Part shown: positions 46,531 to 54,896 of the stretch, in pieces
Layout of the letters: every line of letters starts with the position of its first letter
How positions within the stretch are numbered: position 1 is the stretch's first letter
IMG/VR virus record: IMGVR_UViG_3300025108_000001
Coordinates: 1 to 64,000 of that record
Source of the DNA: a virus
Length of the DNA stretch: 64,000 nt
Strand: one strand, 5' to 3'
The notes under the pieces: generated by a model
What the model was told of the DNA's origin: nothing
The model's database searches: none
Seen by the model: the letters and a program-made list of their open reading frames with translations, nothing else
Position numbers and translations under genes: made by a program

Positions 46531-48999
46531 TTACAGCCCCTTACTGTTTAACCATTCTAATGGTTTGAAACCTTGAGTTTTACCTTTTGTTGTCTTTGGC
46601 TTAGAAATAGTTTTCTCTTTGGAAACAGTTACCATAGAAACTTTAATCTCATCTAATATTTTTCGTTTGATGCTATCAAAACGTTTCAATAATACCTCTT
46701 TAATTTTTTTAACATCTGCCCTGTCCGTTTCACTTTCATCAATTTCTCTATTTTTATTACTGTCTATTTCATCATACATTGTTCTTAATTCTACATTAGG
46801 AGGGTCTATCAATTCATCTATATTCCTACTAAATTTTAACAATCTTTGATATTCCTTATTTAATTTATATTGTTCTTCTTTAGGCAAGGAATCTAACGTT
46901 ATAGGTTCGTCATTTTGATTATCTTGAGTTTTTTCTTCATTCATATATCTATCTTTAAAGATAGCGATAGAATTAGTTTTACTATCATCCATAGAACCGT
47001 CCGTTCCACTAATATAGAAATTACCCACCGCACCTTCTGTTGTTTCAGGAACAAAATCAACAGTCTTAGAGGGTATCATTGTTTCTAACATATCTTGGAA
47101 ATCTTCGCGTTCCTCCAAAAAACGTTTCATTTCCCTTAGGCTCAATCTAGTAGAAATATTCTGTATAGTAGAATTAAATTCAGACTTTTTATAATCATCT
47201 ATATTTTCAACTATATCTAAAAGTTTGGTTCTTGTATCGCTAGTCAATAATGTATATTTAACATTTAAAGAAATGGTTGGCATATCTTCCATGTCTTTAA
47301 GCACATTCTCATAGGCGTTTAACAAATCAACTTCTTCATCAGTAGCATTATCAGAAGTTCTAATCTCAGAAAGTCTAGTTAACCATGTTCGCCATCCCGT
47401 TACACTCCTTTGACCCTGTTTCACTACAATTTTACAAACACTCTTGAAATTCGATAACAGTTGTTCCCATTGTGTGCTAGTAGTTTCAGAAAAACTATTT
47501 TTTGCTTCATTAAAATCACTTTGTCTTTGACCGTCACTTTCGATAATCAACAACATTTTTAATTTATGTAAAAGAGTGCCTTCACTCACAGTTACTTTAT
47601 TAGTTATTATCATATCATCTAATCTTCCGCCTACATTATCGGAATCATACCTAAAGTAAATGGCTAAAGCACTTTGGAAGGCAGATACTTTTACATTTTC
47701 AAAGAAGTCTTTTTTAGTTCCGAATAAAAACTTAGGTCGGTCTGCTTTTCTAACATTATTCATTACATTTTCAAAATAAATTTTTGCTAACTTATCATCA
47801 ATGTCAGAAATATCTATATTGTCATCTTTTTTATCTCTAATTATTTTTGCGCTCTTGTCCGTAGTAGTTTTAGGTTTCATTTTAAGAGAATTAAAATCTT
47901 TTTTTCCTAATATTTTTGCTAATTGAGTTCTTTCAATTTTTCCTTTATGGATTTTTGAACCTGCTAATGAATCTATTTCCTCAATACTCAAAAAAGGAGC
48001 AAATTTAGTCAATCCTATTACTTCGGGAGATGAAGTTTTAATAGATATTTTTTTGTCATATAAATAAAACCCTTCTCGACTTTTTGTTTTCTGTTTTGGT
48101 TTATCTGCATCCTTTTCTTTTTGTGCGTCAATACTTCCTTTCTCATCTTCAGGTACATCTTCAGGTTCATCTTCAGTTTCAGTCTGATTATTACCCCTAT
48201 ATTCAACAGGTAGTAATACTGGTTTTTTAGTAAACCCGTTTAATATAGCCTTTACTTCTGTATCGAAAGTTTCTTCCGTAACACCTGCGGATAACGGCAT
48301 AACTACTATTAAATCATCACTTAATGAATAGCCTAAAGTTTCAGGATTATCTTTGTATTTATTAGTTAAGGTTTTTTGAATGTCTCTATCTTTGAAAAGT
48401 TTTGAAATATCTCTATTCCTTTGTTCCTTTTCATCCTTTGTTAACTTCTTGTTTTTACCTCTAGGTTTCAGAATAAGATTTTCATTTTTTATATATTCTA
48501 CTGCATCAAAATCAACTTCACCTTTCATGTATCTAAGAACATCATCAAAATCTCCTTGTTTTACTAACTTTGTCAACATCGGTTTAGTTCTATAAAAATT
48601 TTTTTCATAAATATCTAATAACATATCTAATCTATCTATATATTTTTCAGTATGAACCATTTGTGGAGACTTATAGTAAGGGTCTTCTCTTAATTGTTTA
48701 ACGGATGGTTGCTTTCCATCTTTACCTTTAGGCCTAAACATATCTTTTCCTTCATGGATATTATCTATTGATATTGGAGGGTCTCTAAAAAAACTAGGGA
48801 AAGCAACATATCTCAGTTTTGACCTTAATTGGTTAGCGGTTCGCTTGAAGTGATTATCCCCATTTTCTTTCATATATTTTTCTAATAATGCTGTCAATTT
48901 CTTTTTGTCATCAGTAGTTAATAAGACATATATTTTTTTTACACCTTCGGTCATATTTTTTGACGGTCTAGGTGCTTTCAAAACAGATTGCCAACTCAT
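46531..48999 (-). CDS. Large W-motif tagged protein (822 residues)
   Basis: The start is ATG 48999 (GGAGATAAATAAG upstream), so the product begins MSWQSVLKAPRPSK; an earlier in-frame ATG would overlap the upstream gene and lose the family pattern. The body is charged and helical with Lys/Glu/Asp-rich patches and Pro/Glu-rich low-complexity pieces near residue 270 (DEPEDVPEDE). No known domain. Together with the 910- and 712-residue proteins it makes up a large share of the late coding capacity. Confidence 0.75.
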   Translation of the reverse strand: MSWQSVLKAPRPSKNMTEGVKKIYVLLTTDDKKKLTALLEKYMKENGDNHFKRTANQLRSKLRYVAFPSFFRDPPISIDNIHEGKDMFRPKGKDGKQPSVKQLREDPYYKSPQMVHTEKYIDRLDMLLDIYEKNFYRTKPMLTKLVKQGDFDDVLRYMKGEVDFDAVEYIKNENLILKPRGKNKKLTKDEKEQRNRDISKLFKDRDIQKTLTNKYKDNPETLGYSLSDDLIVVMPLSAGVTEETFDTEVKAILNGFTKKPVLLPVEYRGNNQTETEDEPEDVPEDEKGSIDAQKEKDADKPKQKTKSREGFYLYDKKISIKTSSPEVIGLTKFAPFLSIEEIDSLAGSKIHKGKIERTQLAKILGKKDFNSLKMKPKTTTDKSAKIIRDKKDDNIDISDIDDKLAKIYFENVMNNVRKADRPKFLFGTKKDFFENVKVSAFQSALAIYFRYDSDNVGGRLDDMIITNKVTVSEGTLLHKLKMLLIIESDGQRQSDFNEAKNSFSETTSTQWEQLLSNFKSVCKIVVKQGQRSVTGWRTWLTRLSEIRTSDNATDEEVDLLNAYENVLKDMEDMPTISLNVKYTLLTSDTRTKLLDIVENIDDYKKSEFNSTIQNISTRLSLREMKRFLEEREDFQDMLETMIPSKTVDFVPETTEGAVGNFYISGTDGSMDDSKTNSIAIFKDRYMNEEKTQDNQNDEPITLDSLPKEEQYKLNKEYQRLLKFSRNIDELIDPPNVELRTMYDEIDSNKNREIDESETDRADVKKIKEVLLKRFDSIKRKILDEIKVSMVTVSKEKTISKPKTTKGKTQGFKPLEWLNSKGL

Positions 49000-49000
49000 C

Positions 49001-49306
49001 TTATTTATCTCCAACTTCATAGAACAGTGCTTCATTAGACTCGGCAGGGGTTAATCTTCCAAGAGGGTGTCTTCCGGCATCAAAACATTCCTTACAAGAA
49101 TCTCCCAAATCCGAATTATCATTGTCCGGTTCATAATCCACAATCGTCCACTTTTTTCCTAATAACTTCATACGACAAGAATCACAAATCTTCTTACCAC
49201 ATCCTCCTTCACAGGCTGTATGGTGAACCTCTTTCTCATTAGGACTAATACCACAATAAGAGCAATCTTGTTCAGTTTCACTTTTTAATACATCTTGCCA
49301 ATTCAT
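49001..49306 (-). CDS. W-motif tagged zinc-binding protein
   Basis: 101 residues, starting MNWQDVLKSETEQ. Two Cys clusters follow: CSYCGISPNEKEVHHTACEGGCGKK (split here by a short loop) and CDSCRMKLL then CKECFDAG. The His/Cys spacing suggests a cross-brace or double zinc ribbon. GGAGAGA upstream of ATG 49306. Unknown role; may bind DNA or protein within the virion. Confidence 0.72.
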   Translation of the reverse strand: MNWQDVLKSETEQDCSYCGISPNEKEVHHTACEGGCGKKICDSCRMKLLGKKWTIVDYEPDNDNSDLGDSCKECFDAGRHPLGRLTPAESNEALFYEVGDK

Positions 49307-49318
49307 TGAACTCTCTCC

Positions 49319-49864
49319 TTAGACATCTTCTCTTCTGTCAAATGCCGTATGTTGGTCTGCATTTCTTCTTTGCTTCCAACCACCTTCGACCCGTTTTGTT
49401 TTAGGTCGTCTTAAATTAGATAAAGCACTAGAGCCGCTAAGATTTCTTGTTAAAGGCGGTAATGCAAAACTAAATTTTTCATTTTTAATTGACCCTGCAC
49501 TATATTCAATTGTAATAATTGCATCTTCTTCGGGATAAGCGTCATCGAACAAAGTATTAGCCACATCCCCTCTATCTCGATTTTTTTGTGGCTTAACTAC
49601 TACATCGTGAATTTTTATTCTAAGGCTACTTGGAAGACCCTTATATCCTCCATAATGTTGAATCACGCTAACTAATTGATTATCAGGAAATTGATTCCTT
49701 CTTAGTTTGTATAAATCACTTTTACTCATCATTAATATTCCGTTAGTTAAAGCACTTTCAATAGTAATCTTTAATTTGCCTTCACTCATTTCTTCAGGTG
49801 CGTGTTTCCTACCTAACATTCTTGCTTCTCTTAAATCAACTTTTAATATTTCTTTCCAACTCAT
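49319..49864 (-). CDS. W-motif tagged protein, 181 residues
   Basis: Start ATG 49864 overlaps the previous stop as ATGA and has GAGGGG upstream; the longer frame in front of it lies in the neighbour gene. Begins MSWKEILKVDLREAR. Middle part basic and mixed (IESALTNGILMMSKSDLYKLRRN), with a beta pair (IIHDVVVKPQKN-like), C-terminus Arg/Lys-rich. No family recognised. Confidence 0.72.
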   Translation of the reverse strand: MSWKEILKVDLREARMLGRKHAPEEMSEGKLKITIESALTNGILMMSKSDLYKLRRNQFPDNQLVSVIQHYGGYKGLPSSLRIKIHDVVVKPQKNRDRGDVANTLFDDAYPEEDAIITIEYSAGSIKNEKFSFALPPLTRNLSGSSALSNLRRPKTKRVEGGWKQRRNADQHTAFDRREDV

Positions 49865-50247
49865 TGTATTAACCCCTCTAATTTCATTTTTTCCCAAAAC
49901 CCTGATGTATGGGGTTGTATTTTAGACACGGTTGGTAATACATTCGTGTCTTCCAATGAATGCAATTCCTCAATAAACTCCTTAAGATATTCTCTTGCCT
50001 TGCCTTTATTTTGTATATTATCTTTAATAGTAAACACATGAATATCCCAAAAATAGTTACTTGGATTTTCGTCTTGATGATAAACTGCTTCACCCCTTGC
50101 CTTTTTATCATTAGATTCCCATGTTAATTTATCATCCCATTCAGGCGTTAAATCTGACAAGTATTGAAATTGTTTGTCCTTTCTTGGTTTATATGGATTA
50201 CTACCCATATACCAAGTAGGAGATTTCAAAATATTCATCCAACTCAT
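49861..50247 (-). CDS. W-motif tagged GNAT-type acetyltransferase
   Basis: 128 residues beginning MSWMNILKSPTWYMG. The second half reads like a small GNAT: WDIHVFTIKDNIQNKGKAR, giving the Q-x-x-G-x-A acetyl-CoA loop, then a helix YLKEFIEELHSL, a strand, and GFWEKMKLEGLI as the closing motif. Compact phage GNATs of this size are known. If the tag marks virion cargo, this would be a packaged acetyltransferase. Substrate unknown. Confidence 0.7.
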   Translation of the reverse strand: MSWMNILKSPTWYMGSNPYKPRKDKQFQYLSDLTPEWDDKLTWESNDKKARGEAVYHQDENPSNYFWDIHVFTIKDNIQNKGKAREYLKEFIEELHSLEDTNVLPTVSKIQPHTSGFWEKMKLEGLIQ

Positions 50248-50262
50248 TGTAATCTCTCCTTC

Positions 50263-50571
50263 TCAATCTTTTCTTTCTAAAACAATATACCAATCAAAAA
50301 CTGTTCCATCTTCTTTTGTGGCGGCAGGTTCTAATTGTTGAATAGAAAATCCGCCATTTTGTTCTAAGAAATCCCTCAAATTACTCGTTCTTATATCTGA
50401 TGACAGAACATCTTCCTTACTTGAATAAACTTGTGCTAATACTTCCTTATCATCAACAATATAACTTCTAAGCCCACTGTAACTTGTATTTGGAAAAGCA
50501 ACTTTACTTTTAAAATCCTTTCTTTTTCCATGACTTATAAAATCATTTTTCAATATATTTTTCCAACTCAT
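50263..50571 (-). CDS. W-motif tagged protein, unknown
   Basis: 102 residues beginning MSWKNILKNDFISHGKRK. The remainder shows alternate strands and helices (RSYIVDDKEVLAQVYSSKEDV, SNLRDFLEQNGGFSI) ending in TVFDWYIVLERKD, which might be a small alpha/beta domain. Stop overlaps the preceding gene. No function assigned. Confidence 0.7.
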   Translation of the reverse strand: MSWKNILKNDFISHGKRKDFKSKVAFPNTSYSGLRSYIVDDKEVLAQVYSSKEDVLSSDIRTSNLRDFLEQNGGFSIQQLEPAATKEDGTVFDWYIVLERKD

Positions 50572-51224
50572 TGTAACTTACTCTCCATTTGTTTTCTAAC
50601 ATCTAGCCAAACTTCAGGGTGATTTTGTGCTAACACTTCTTTAATAATTTGCATCTGATGAACAATAATTGTATCTTGTCTCTTGTGAACTAACTTACCT
50701 TTGAACTCCATCAAGTATCTCAAACTCTCACGGACTTCCTTTGCTAACTTAGTTAATGAATCTATATGTTTTGGGTCTAACTCATCTGATTGGAAAAGTA
50801 AATCTAATTTAGTATCTAGTCTAGAAATGTTAGCACTTAAAGTATCAACTTCATTTATCTCTCGCATTGCTATCATGTTTGCTGCTGATTGTTGAACTAA
50901 AGGTTGAACGTGATTTTTCATATGGCGAACTACTTGGTCGGCAGTGCAGTTTACCATTGACCCTACTTCTTCAGGAGTAATTAAAGAATCGTGTATTTGT
51001 AATTCGATTGCACTTCTATGTTCACTAGTGCAAACATTACATTTTGGATTAGAAGAATTAACATATCCTTCCATGTGATTTCTTTGATGCCTTGAAGCAG
51101 TGCCACTAGGCCAATCCATTTGAATATCTAACTCATCAGCAGTAATTATCATGTTATCTAATTCATCTTCAAGGCTCTGCCTATTATCTAAATTACAAAA
51201 AACACAACGTTTTCTAGTTACCAA
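50568..51224 (-). CDS. Double zinc-finger/HTH DNA-binding protein, candidate small terminase
   Basis: 218 residues with an internal duplication: CVFCNLDNRQSLEDELDN...SRHQRNHM and CNVCTSEHRSAIELQIHD...VRHMKNHV. Each unit is CxxC, a helix, then a helix-turn-helix ending HxxxH, a pattern used by small DNA-binding phage proteins. Residues ~130-218 are coiled-coil helices that could make a ring or oligomer (ISRLDTKLDLLF, VRESLRYLMEFKGKL). Its place upstream of the terminase and the DNA-binding plus oligomer layout favour the small terminase subunit; it has no W-motif. A transcription regulator is the alternative. Confidence 0.6.
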   Translation of the reverse strand: MVTRKRCVFCNLDNRQSLEDELDNMIITADELDIQMDWPSGTASRHQRNHMEGYVNSSNPKCNVCTSEHRSAIELQIHDSLITPEEVGSMVNCTADQVVRHMKNHVQPLVQQSAANMIAMREINEVDTLSANISRLDTKLDLLFQSDELDPKHIDSLTKLAKEVRESLRYLMEFKGKLVHKRQDTIIVHQMQIIKEVLAQNHPEVWLDVRKQMESKLQ

Positions 51225-51228
51225 CTAA

Positions 51229-51480
51229 TCACCCCATTGTCTCTTTCAATTTTTCTTTAAGTTCTTCTAATGTTTTTTCCGCATCAAGAATAGTAGGTCT
51301 TTGTATTTGTTCAATGATGTTTCTTGCATATTCTATAAGCAAACCTGTTTCTTTATTCATTTTAATAGCGGCTTCTTCAATATCTTCATACAACTTTTCT
51401 AGTAGTTTTTCCGTCTTTTCAATTTGGTCTAGATAAAATGAATATTCTTCTAATCCCTTTAATACAGAAAACCAACTCAT
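51229..51480 (-). CDS. W-motif tagged coiled-coil protein
   Basis: 83 residues starting MSWFSVLKGLEEY, then one long helical coil (KTEKLLEKLYEDIEEAAIK, ARNIIEQIQRP). Short gap of 4 bases to the DNA-binding gene. Unknown. Confidence 0.7.
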   Translation of the reverse strand: MSWFSVLKGLEEYSFYLDQIEKTEKLLEKLYEDIEEAAIKMNKETGLLIEYARNIIEQIQRPTILDAEKTLEELKEKLKETMG

Positions 51481-51497
51481 CTTAATTTCTCCCTCAT

Positions 51498-51680
51498 TTA
51501 TAGTAATTTTTTAAGTTCAGTAATTAAAACCTTAACATCTTCTTTAGTATAGGGTTCAGGATTTGCTAATTTTTCTGGACTAGGATAGCCTAAAATATTG
51601 GAATTAAGTACTTCCATAACTTCGTCCGTTATATCATCTCCCCAATCAAAATCTTCTTTTATTATTCCTTTCCAACTCAT
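51498..51680 (-). CDS. W-motif tagged small acidic protein
   Basis: 60 residues from ATG 51680 (GGAGAGTATTAAG upstream); the longer frame before it overlaps a cysteine-rich micro-ORF. Begins MSWKGIIKEDFDWG and ends in helices YTKEDVKVLITELKKL. Unknown. Confidence 0.65.
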   Translation of the reverse strand: MSWKGIIKEDFDWGDDITDEVMEVLNSNILGYPSPEKLANPEPYTKEDVKVLITELKKLL

Positions 51681-51681
51681 C

Positions 51682-51759
51682 TTAATACTCTCCACAATAA
51701 CTACACATACAACAAGAATAATTATCCTCATCTATTTCCATATTACAACATTCTAACAT
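51682..51759 (-). CDS. 25-residue cysteine-rich micro-protein (possible)
   Basis: ATG 51759 overlaps the TAG stop of the preceding 401-residue gene, and the frame ends TAA 51682, one base before the next tagged start. The product has six Cys in a CC-x11-CC-x-C-xx-C pattern, so it could bind a metal. It exactly fills an otherwise unexplained ~70-base gap. No clear ribosome site of its own; translation by coupling is possible. Confidence 0.35.
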   Translation of the reverse strand: MLECCNMEIDEDNYSCCMCSYCGEY

Positions 51760-52958
51760 ATCATTTCCCTCTTTAAAATATCTTTCCAATTATCTGTATT
51801 GGAATTTATTGATTTATTAGTTTGTTCAAAACCTTCTTGTTGTAAATTATTTTCAGTTGTTTCTTCAACCGGAAAGTTAGCAATCTGAATAGTATTGAAA
51901 TTTCTCTTGTTTTTATTTTCCCAACGCATTCTTTTGTTGTCTAGTAAAATAGTTACAATTTCATTTATTCTCCATCTGCTTATTTTAAACCAAGCAGATT
52001 TTATTTCATTGGGAATATTTATTCCAATCATTTCTTTAATTCTATCAGAATCATTCCCTCTAGGTATTTGTATTGCTTTTCCTTCAATTTCCTTTTGACA
52101 CCTTTCCCATTGAAAATTACCATTAGGTAGAGGTGTTTTCATCCATTTCTTTATTATTCTTTTAACACCACTAATCTCCATTGCTTTCCTAGCCCAACCA
52201 GTTTGAGTTTTATCTCCCAACTGTATTGGTGTATCTTTGCTTAAACCAAGTGGTTGTTCTAATGCTTCTATTCCGGCATTGACTATTTGAAGTAAACTAT
52301 TAGTTAATGTATAGCCCACTACATCATTTGGATTTTCAGCATATAACATAGACCAAAAGGGAGGCTTTGCCAAATTGGGGTCAATATTATACCAAGCCGA
52401 ATCAACAGCAGGTGAAGGTTTTAGTGGAGGGTCGCCCTTTTTACGATTTTTTATTTTATATTCTATTCTATCTTCATAATTAGGAGTTCTAAAATGACCG
52501 AAAATTTTTCGTCTCCCTGTTATCTCACCTGTTTCATCATCTATTTCTTTATCTAGAAAAGGAATACTTCTAGGGTTTGAATCATTTGCACTTGAATTGA
52601 TATTGTTCATATATTGCTGTAATTGTTTCAAATCAGTAATATCATCAACATCAATATCATTGTTAAATATTCTTTTTAACATAGCATTTATTTTGTTCCC
52701 GCCTTCGGGCGAAACTGCACCTGCGAAACCCTTCCTTCTTCCAATTAGACCTTGTTTCAGAAACATACCGTATAGAGAAAGTTGAGGTTGGAGCATTCCT
52801 ATTTTATTTCCTTTAACTGCCTTAGTTTCTGTAACCCATAATTGAAACATTTCACTTAGTAATTTAACATTAACATTGCCTTCAAAATTATAAGTTCCGG
52901 TAGGAGTAGTTGCACTAATCGTTGTTCCTTCTTCTTTTTTTATTGTTTTTTCTACCAC
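51753..52958 (-). CDS. 401-residue protein with C-terminal W-motif
   Basis: Start is GTG 52958, preceded by a perfect GGAGGT six bases upstream; the longer ATG frame in front is an overlap with another small ORF. The protein has a mixed body with a conserved-looking FGHFRTPNYEDRIEYKIKNR, and a basic region IKKWMKTPLPNGNFQWERC. It ends NTDNWKDILKREMIC, the W-motif placed at the C-terminus. No known enzyme family; could be a capsid-interior or DNA-associated protein. Confidence 0.7.
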   Translation of the reverse strand: MVEKTIKKEEGTTISATTPTGTYNFEGNVNVKLLSEMFQLWVTETKAVKGNKIGMLQPQLSLYGMFLKQGLIGRRKGFAGAVSPEGGNKINAMLKRIFNNDIDVDDITDLKQLQQYMNNINSSANDSNPRSIPFLDKEIDDETGEITGRRKIFGHFRTPNYEDRIEYKIKNRKKGDPPLKPSPAVDSAWYNIDPNLAKPPFWSMLYAENPNDVVGYTLTNSLLQIVNAGIEALEQPLGLSKDTPIQLGDKTQTGWARKAMEISGVKRIIKKWMKTPLPNGNFQWERCQKEIEGKAIQIPRGNDSDRIKEMIGINIPNEIKSAWFKISRWRINEIVTILLDNKRMRWENKNKRNFNTIQIANFPVEETTENNLQQEGFEQTNKSINSNTDNWKDILKREMIC

Positions 52959-53085
52959 GTTTTTTACCTCCTTTTGATGAAATTGATTTGTTATTAAATA
53001 AAGATGAAGTTCCATTATTACTAGTAGTAACTGCCCCTGCCATTCGTAGTATAGTAAACCATTTACTGTTAGGGATAGTTGCCAC
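52915..53085 (-). CDS. Small basic ORF with WFTILR motif (possible)
   Basis: 56 residues if started at GTG 53085, or 42 from ATG 53043. It contains KWFTILR, a W-motif variant like that of the 55388-55630 gene, and a basic C-terminal half (GGKKRGRKNNKKRRRNN). It overlaps the start of the following 401-residue gene by 44 bases. No strong ribosome site, so confidence is limited, but the motif and basic tail fit the tagged family. Confidence 0.35.
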   Translation of the reverse strand: MATIPNSKWFTILRMAGAVTTSNNGTSSLFNNKSISSKGGKKRGRKNNKKRRRNND

Positions 53086-53131
53086 TTGTATAAGCGCAAC
53101 AACAATTAGACTATGAATGTTTCACTAATTA

Positions 53132-53215
53132 CTATTGTTTTTTATTTTTTCTGATTGCAACCCACACCCAAAAATCATTTGATAAAGTCCAAAAAAATTT
53201 CTCTATTCTATTCAA
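53132..53215 (-). CDS. 27-residue aromatic micro-ORF (weak)
   Basis: TTG 53215 overlaps the stop of the preceding gene (TCTTGA) behind GGAGAAAAGG, and the frame ends TAG 53132. The product has FFWTLSNDFWVWVAIRK, a doubtful W-motif relative. Evidence is only the overlap and the motif; may be chance. Confidence 0.2.
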   Translation of the reverse strand: MNRIEKFFWTLSNDFWVWVAIRKNKKQ

Positions 53216-53544
53216 GAACCTTTTCTCCACTTCTCATTTTTCTTTTCCTTAGTTTTACTAGGACTCCACTTTACTTTATCAGACCAATATGCGGCAGACA
53301 TTTTACCACGTTTAATATTCTTAGCGTGTCTAGATTTGAAGGCCTTTCTTTGACCTGCTGTTTGATTTGTTTTTACTCCCTTCTGTCCGAACCTAATAGT
53401 TTTAACTTTATCACCATCTTTTACTACAACAATGTGAGATTTAGTTTTGTGCTTAATTCTCTTGGGCTTACTAAAGCCACTAACACCTGCTCTTTTCAAC
53501 GCAGGGTGTTTACCCTTCTTTTTTAGAACTTCAAACCATGTCAT
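53212..53544 (-). CDS. W-motif tagged basic protein of marine-virus type
   Basis: 110 residues from ATG 53544 (overlap TAATG). Starts MTWFEVLKKKGK, then a conserved core: KTIRFGQKGVKTN, RKAFKSRHAKNIKRGKM and SAAYWSDKVKW. I recognise this core in small proteins of marine phages and algal viruses, of unknown function. Strongly basic; could bind DNA. Confidence 0.75.
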   Translation of the reverse strand: MTWFEVLKKKGKHPALKRAGVSGFSKPKRIKHKTKSHIVVVKDGDKVKTIRFGQKGVKTNQTAGQRKAFKSRHAKNIKRGKMSAAYWSDKVKWSPSKTKEKKNEKWRKGS

Positions 53545-53912
53545 TAATTCCACAACTCTTCTTCGGGGTATAGTTCCATTGCTTCTTCTATATCTTCTCT
53601 AAAATTTTCAGCGACTTCTAACCAATCAACATCTGATATTGAATCTCCAATTTCATCTCTATCATTAACGGGAGATAATAATTCATCCATAAAACCTTTA
53701 TTTTGAGACATCATTTCGGGCAACTCTTTCGCTATTGCATCTAAAATATCTTCAATAACTTCTTTTCTAGACCAACCCCAACCAAGATATCCTTTTACTT
53801 TTTGTTTGATTAATTGTATTATTGGAAAATAATTCGCTTCCTCATTCATAACCCACAAATCTGCACTTCTAGTTGCAGTTTTAGTGTCTTTCAAAATATC
53901 TTTCCAACTCAT
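53544..53912 (-). CDS. W-motif tagged acidic helical protein
   Basis: 122 residues from ATG 53912 (AAGTGATTAAT upstream). Begins MSWKDILKDTKTATR, then helical with a Trp/Gly-containing turn YLGWGWSRKEVIEDIL and a Glu/Asp-rich end EEAMELYPEEELWN. Unknown. Confidence 0.72.
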   Translation of the reverse strand: MSWKDILKDTKTATRSADLWVMNEEANYFPIIQLIKQKVKGYLGWGWSRKEVIEDILDAIAKELPEMMSQNKGFMDELLSPVNDRDEIGDSISDVDWLEVAENFREDIEEAMELYPEEELWN

Positions 53913-53917
53913 ATTAA

Positions 53918-54193
53918 TCACTTCTGCGAGAACTTCCTTCCGGTAGGAACGTGTTGTTTACCCTTTTTAGTTCCTTCTCTTTTTTTCCTATCTTGATACT
54001 TCAATCTAGACTTAGAGGTTTTCTTGTAAGTTCCCTTTGGCATATACCTACCCTTAGTTTTAGACTTAGGAGTTTTACCTTTTTCTTTGGCACTATGTTG
54101 CTCGGCGCTACCCCACTCTTCATTAGTCCAATTCTGTAAATCTCTTTGAGTTTTGGCCTTAGCCTTTAACATATCAAACCAACTACTAATCAC
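53918..54193 (-). CDS. W-motif tagged basic protein (DUF6321-like)
   Basis: 91 residues from GTG 54193 (GGTGG upstream); product begins MISSWFDMLKAKAK. After the tag: NWTNEEWGSAEQHSAKEKGKT and KGRYMPKGTYK, matching the W...EWG...G-R-Y-x-P-K pattern of a small basic family in marine viruses. Very Lys-rich C-terminus. The upstream ATG frame is a shadow extension. Overlaps its neighbour by 8 bases. Confidence 0.7.
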   Translation of the reverse strand: MISSWFDMLKAKAKTQRDLQNWTNEEWGSAEQHSAKEKGKTPKSKTKGRYMPKGTYKKTSKSRLKYQDRKKREGTKKGKQHVPTGRKFSQK

Positions 54194-54389
54194 GATAACC
54201 ACCACCTGCTTTTTTGTAAGCGGCTGCAAGCATTTGTGCTTTTCTTGCAGACCATTGACCTGCCGCACCACCTTTACTACCTGCTTTAATTCTTTGAAAT
54301 TGTTTTTTTCTCATCGTGGGTTTAGTATAATTACCTGCTGAATTAACGGTAGATTTCTTTTTCTTCTTAAGAACTTCAAACCAACTCAT
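54186..54389 (-). CDS. W-motif tagged basic protein with WSARKAQ core
   Basis: 67 residues from ATG 54389, six bases after GGGGTGA. Begins MSWFEVLKKKKK, then SKGGAAGQWSARKAQMLAAA and YKKAGGGY, a short motif widespread in marine and giant viruses (I recall it as DUF5872-like). Function unknown. Overlaps the zinc-ribbon gene by 14 bases. Confidence 0.72.
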   Translation of the reverse strand: MSWFEVLKKKKKSTVNSAGNYTKPTMRKKQFQRIKAGSKGGAAGQWSARKAQMLAAAYKKAGGGYRD

Positions 54390-54885
54390 AAGCATCACCC
54401 CAATATTTAGTTATAGAGTTACCACTCCTTGATTGTTTTCTAGGTTTTCCAGTTATCTTATCAAAATACCCTGAATTATAATTTTTCCCTAAGTAATATT
54501 TAAGTTCGTTTCCAGTAGGAATAGTGCTAGCACCTGTATTAAAATTATTTTTTGACTCACTCATTTTATCATACATTAACTCTAGTATCTCTCTAGGAGT
54601 TTTCGGCTCTGTAACTTCTAACATAACTTCTTCTATCAACTTCTTAGCATGAATAGACATAGACCTAGAACCTTTCTTTTCTATTTTAGAATTTAAAAAT
54701 TTAGGAAACGCTCCTGTTCTTTTAACACCTTTCTTTTCTCTTGCCTTTCTAGTACAACGTCCACATAACTCTATTCCTTTTGACGATGCAGAAGGAGTAA
54801 GTTTGGTATTGCACACCGGATTAACACAAACCTTTCTAGGTTTAGTGTTAACAGGTGTAGCCTTAATTGTGTCAAACCAACTCAT
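54376..54885 (-). CDS. W-motif tagged zinc-ribbon protein
   Basis: 169 residues beginning MSWFDTIKATPVNTK. A zinc ribbon follows (CVNPVCNTKL...ELCGRCTRKAR), then a helical half with TPREILELMYDKM that resembles a winged-helix start. It may bind DNA. Stop overlaps the WSARKAQ gene start. Confidence 0.7.
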   Translation of the reverse strand: MSWFDTIKATPVNTKPRKVCVNPVCNTKLTPSASSKGIELCGRCTRKAREKKGVKRTGAFPKFLNSKIEKKGSRSMSIHAKKLIEEVMLEVTEPKTPREILELMYDKMSESKNNFNTGASTIPTGNELKYYLGKNYNSGYFDKITGKPRKQSRSGNSITKYWGDAYELV

Positions 54886-54896
54886 TGTCTGCCTCT

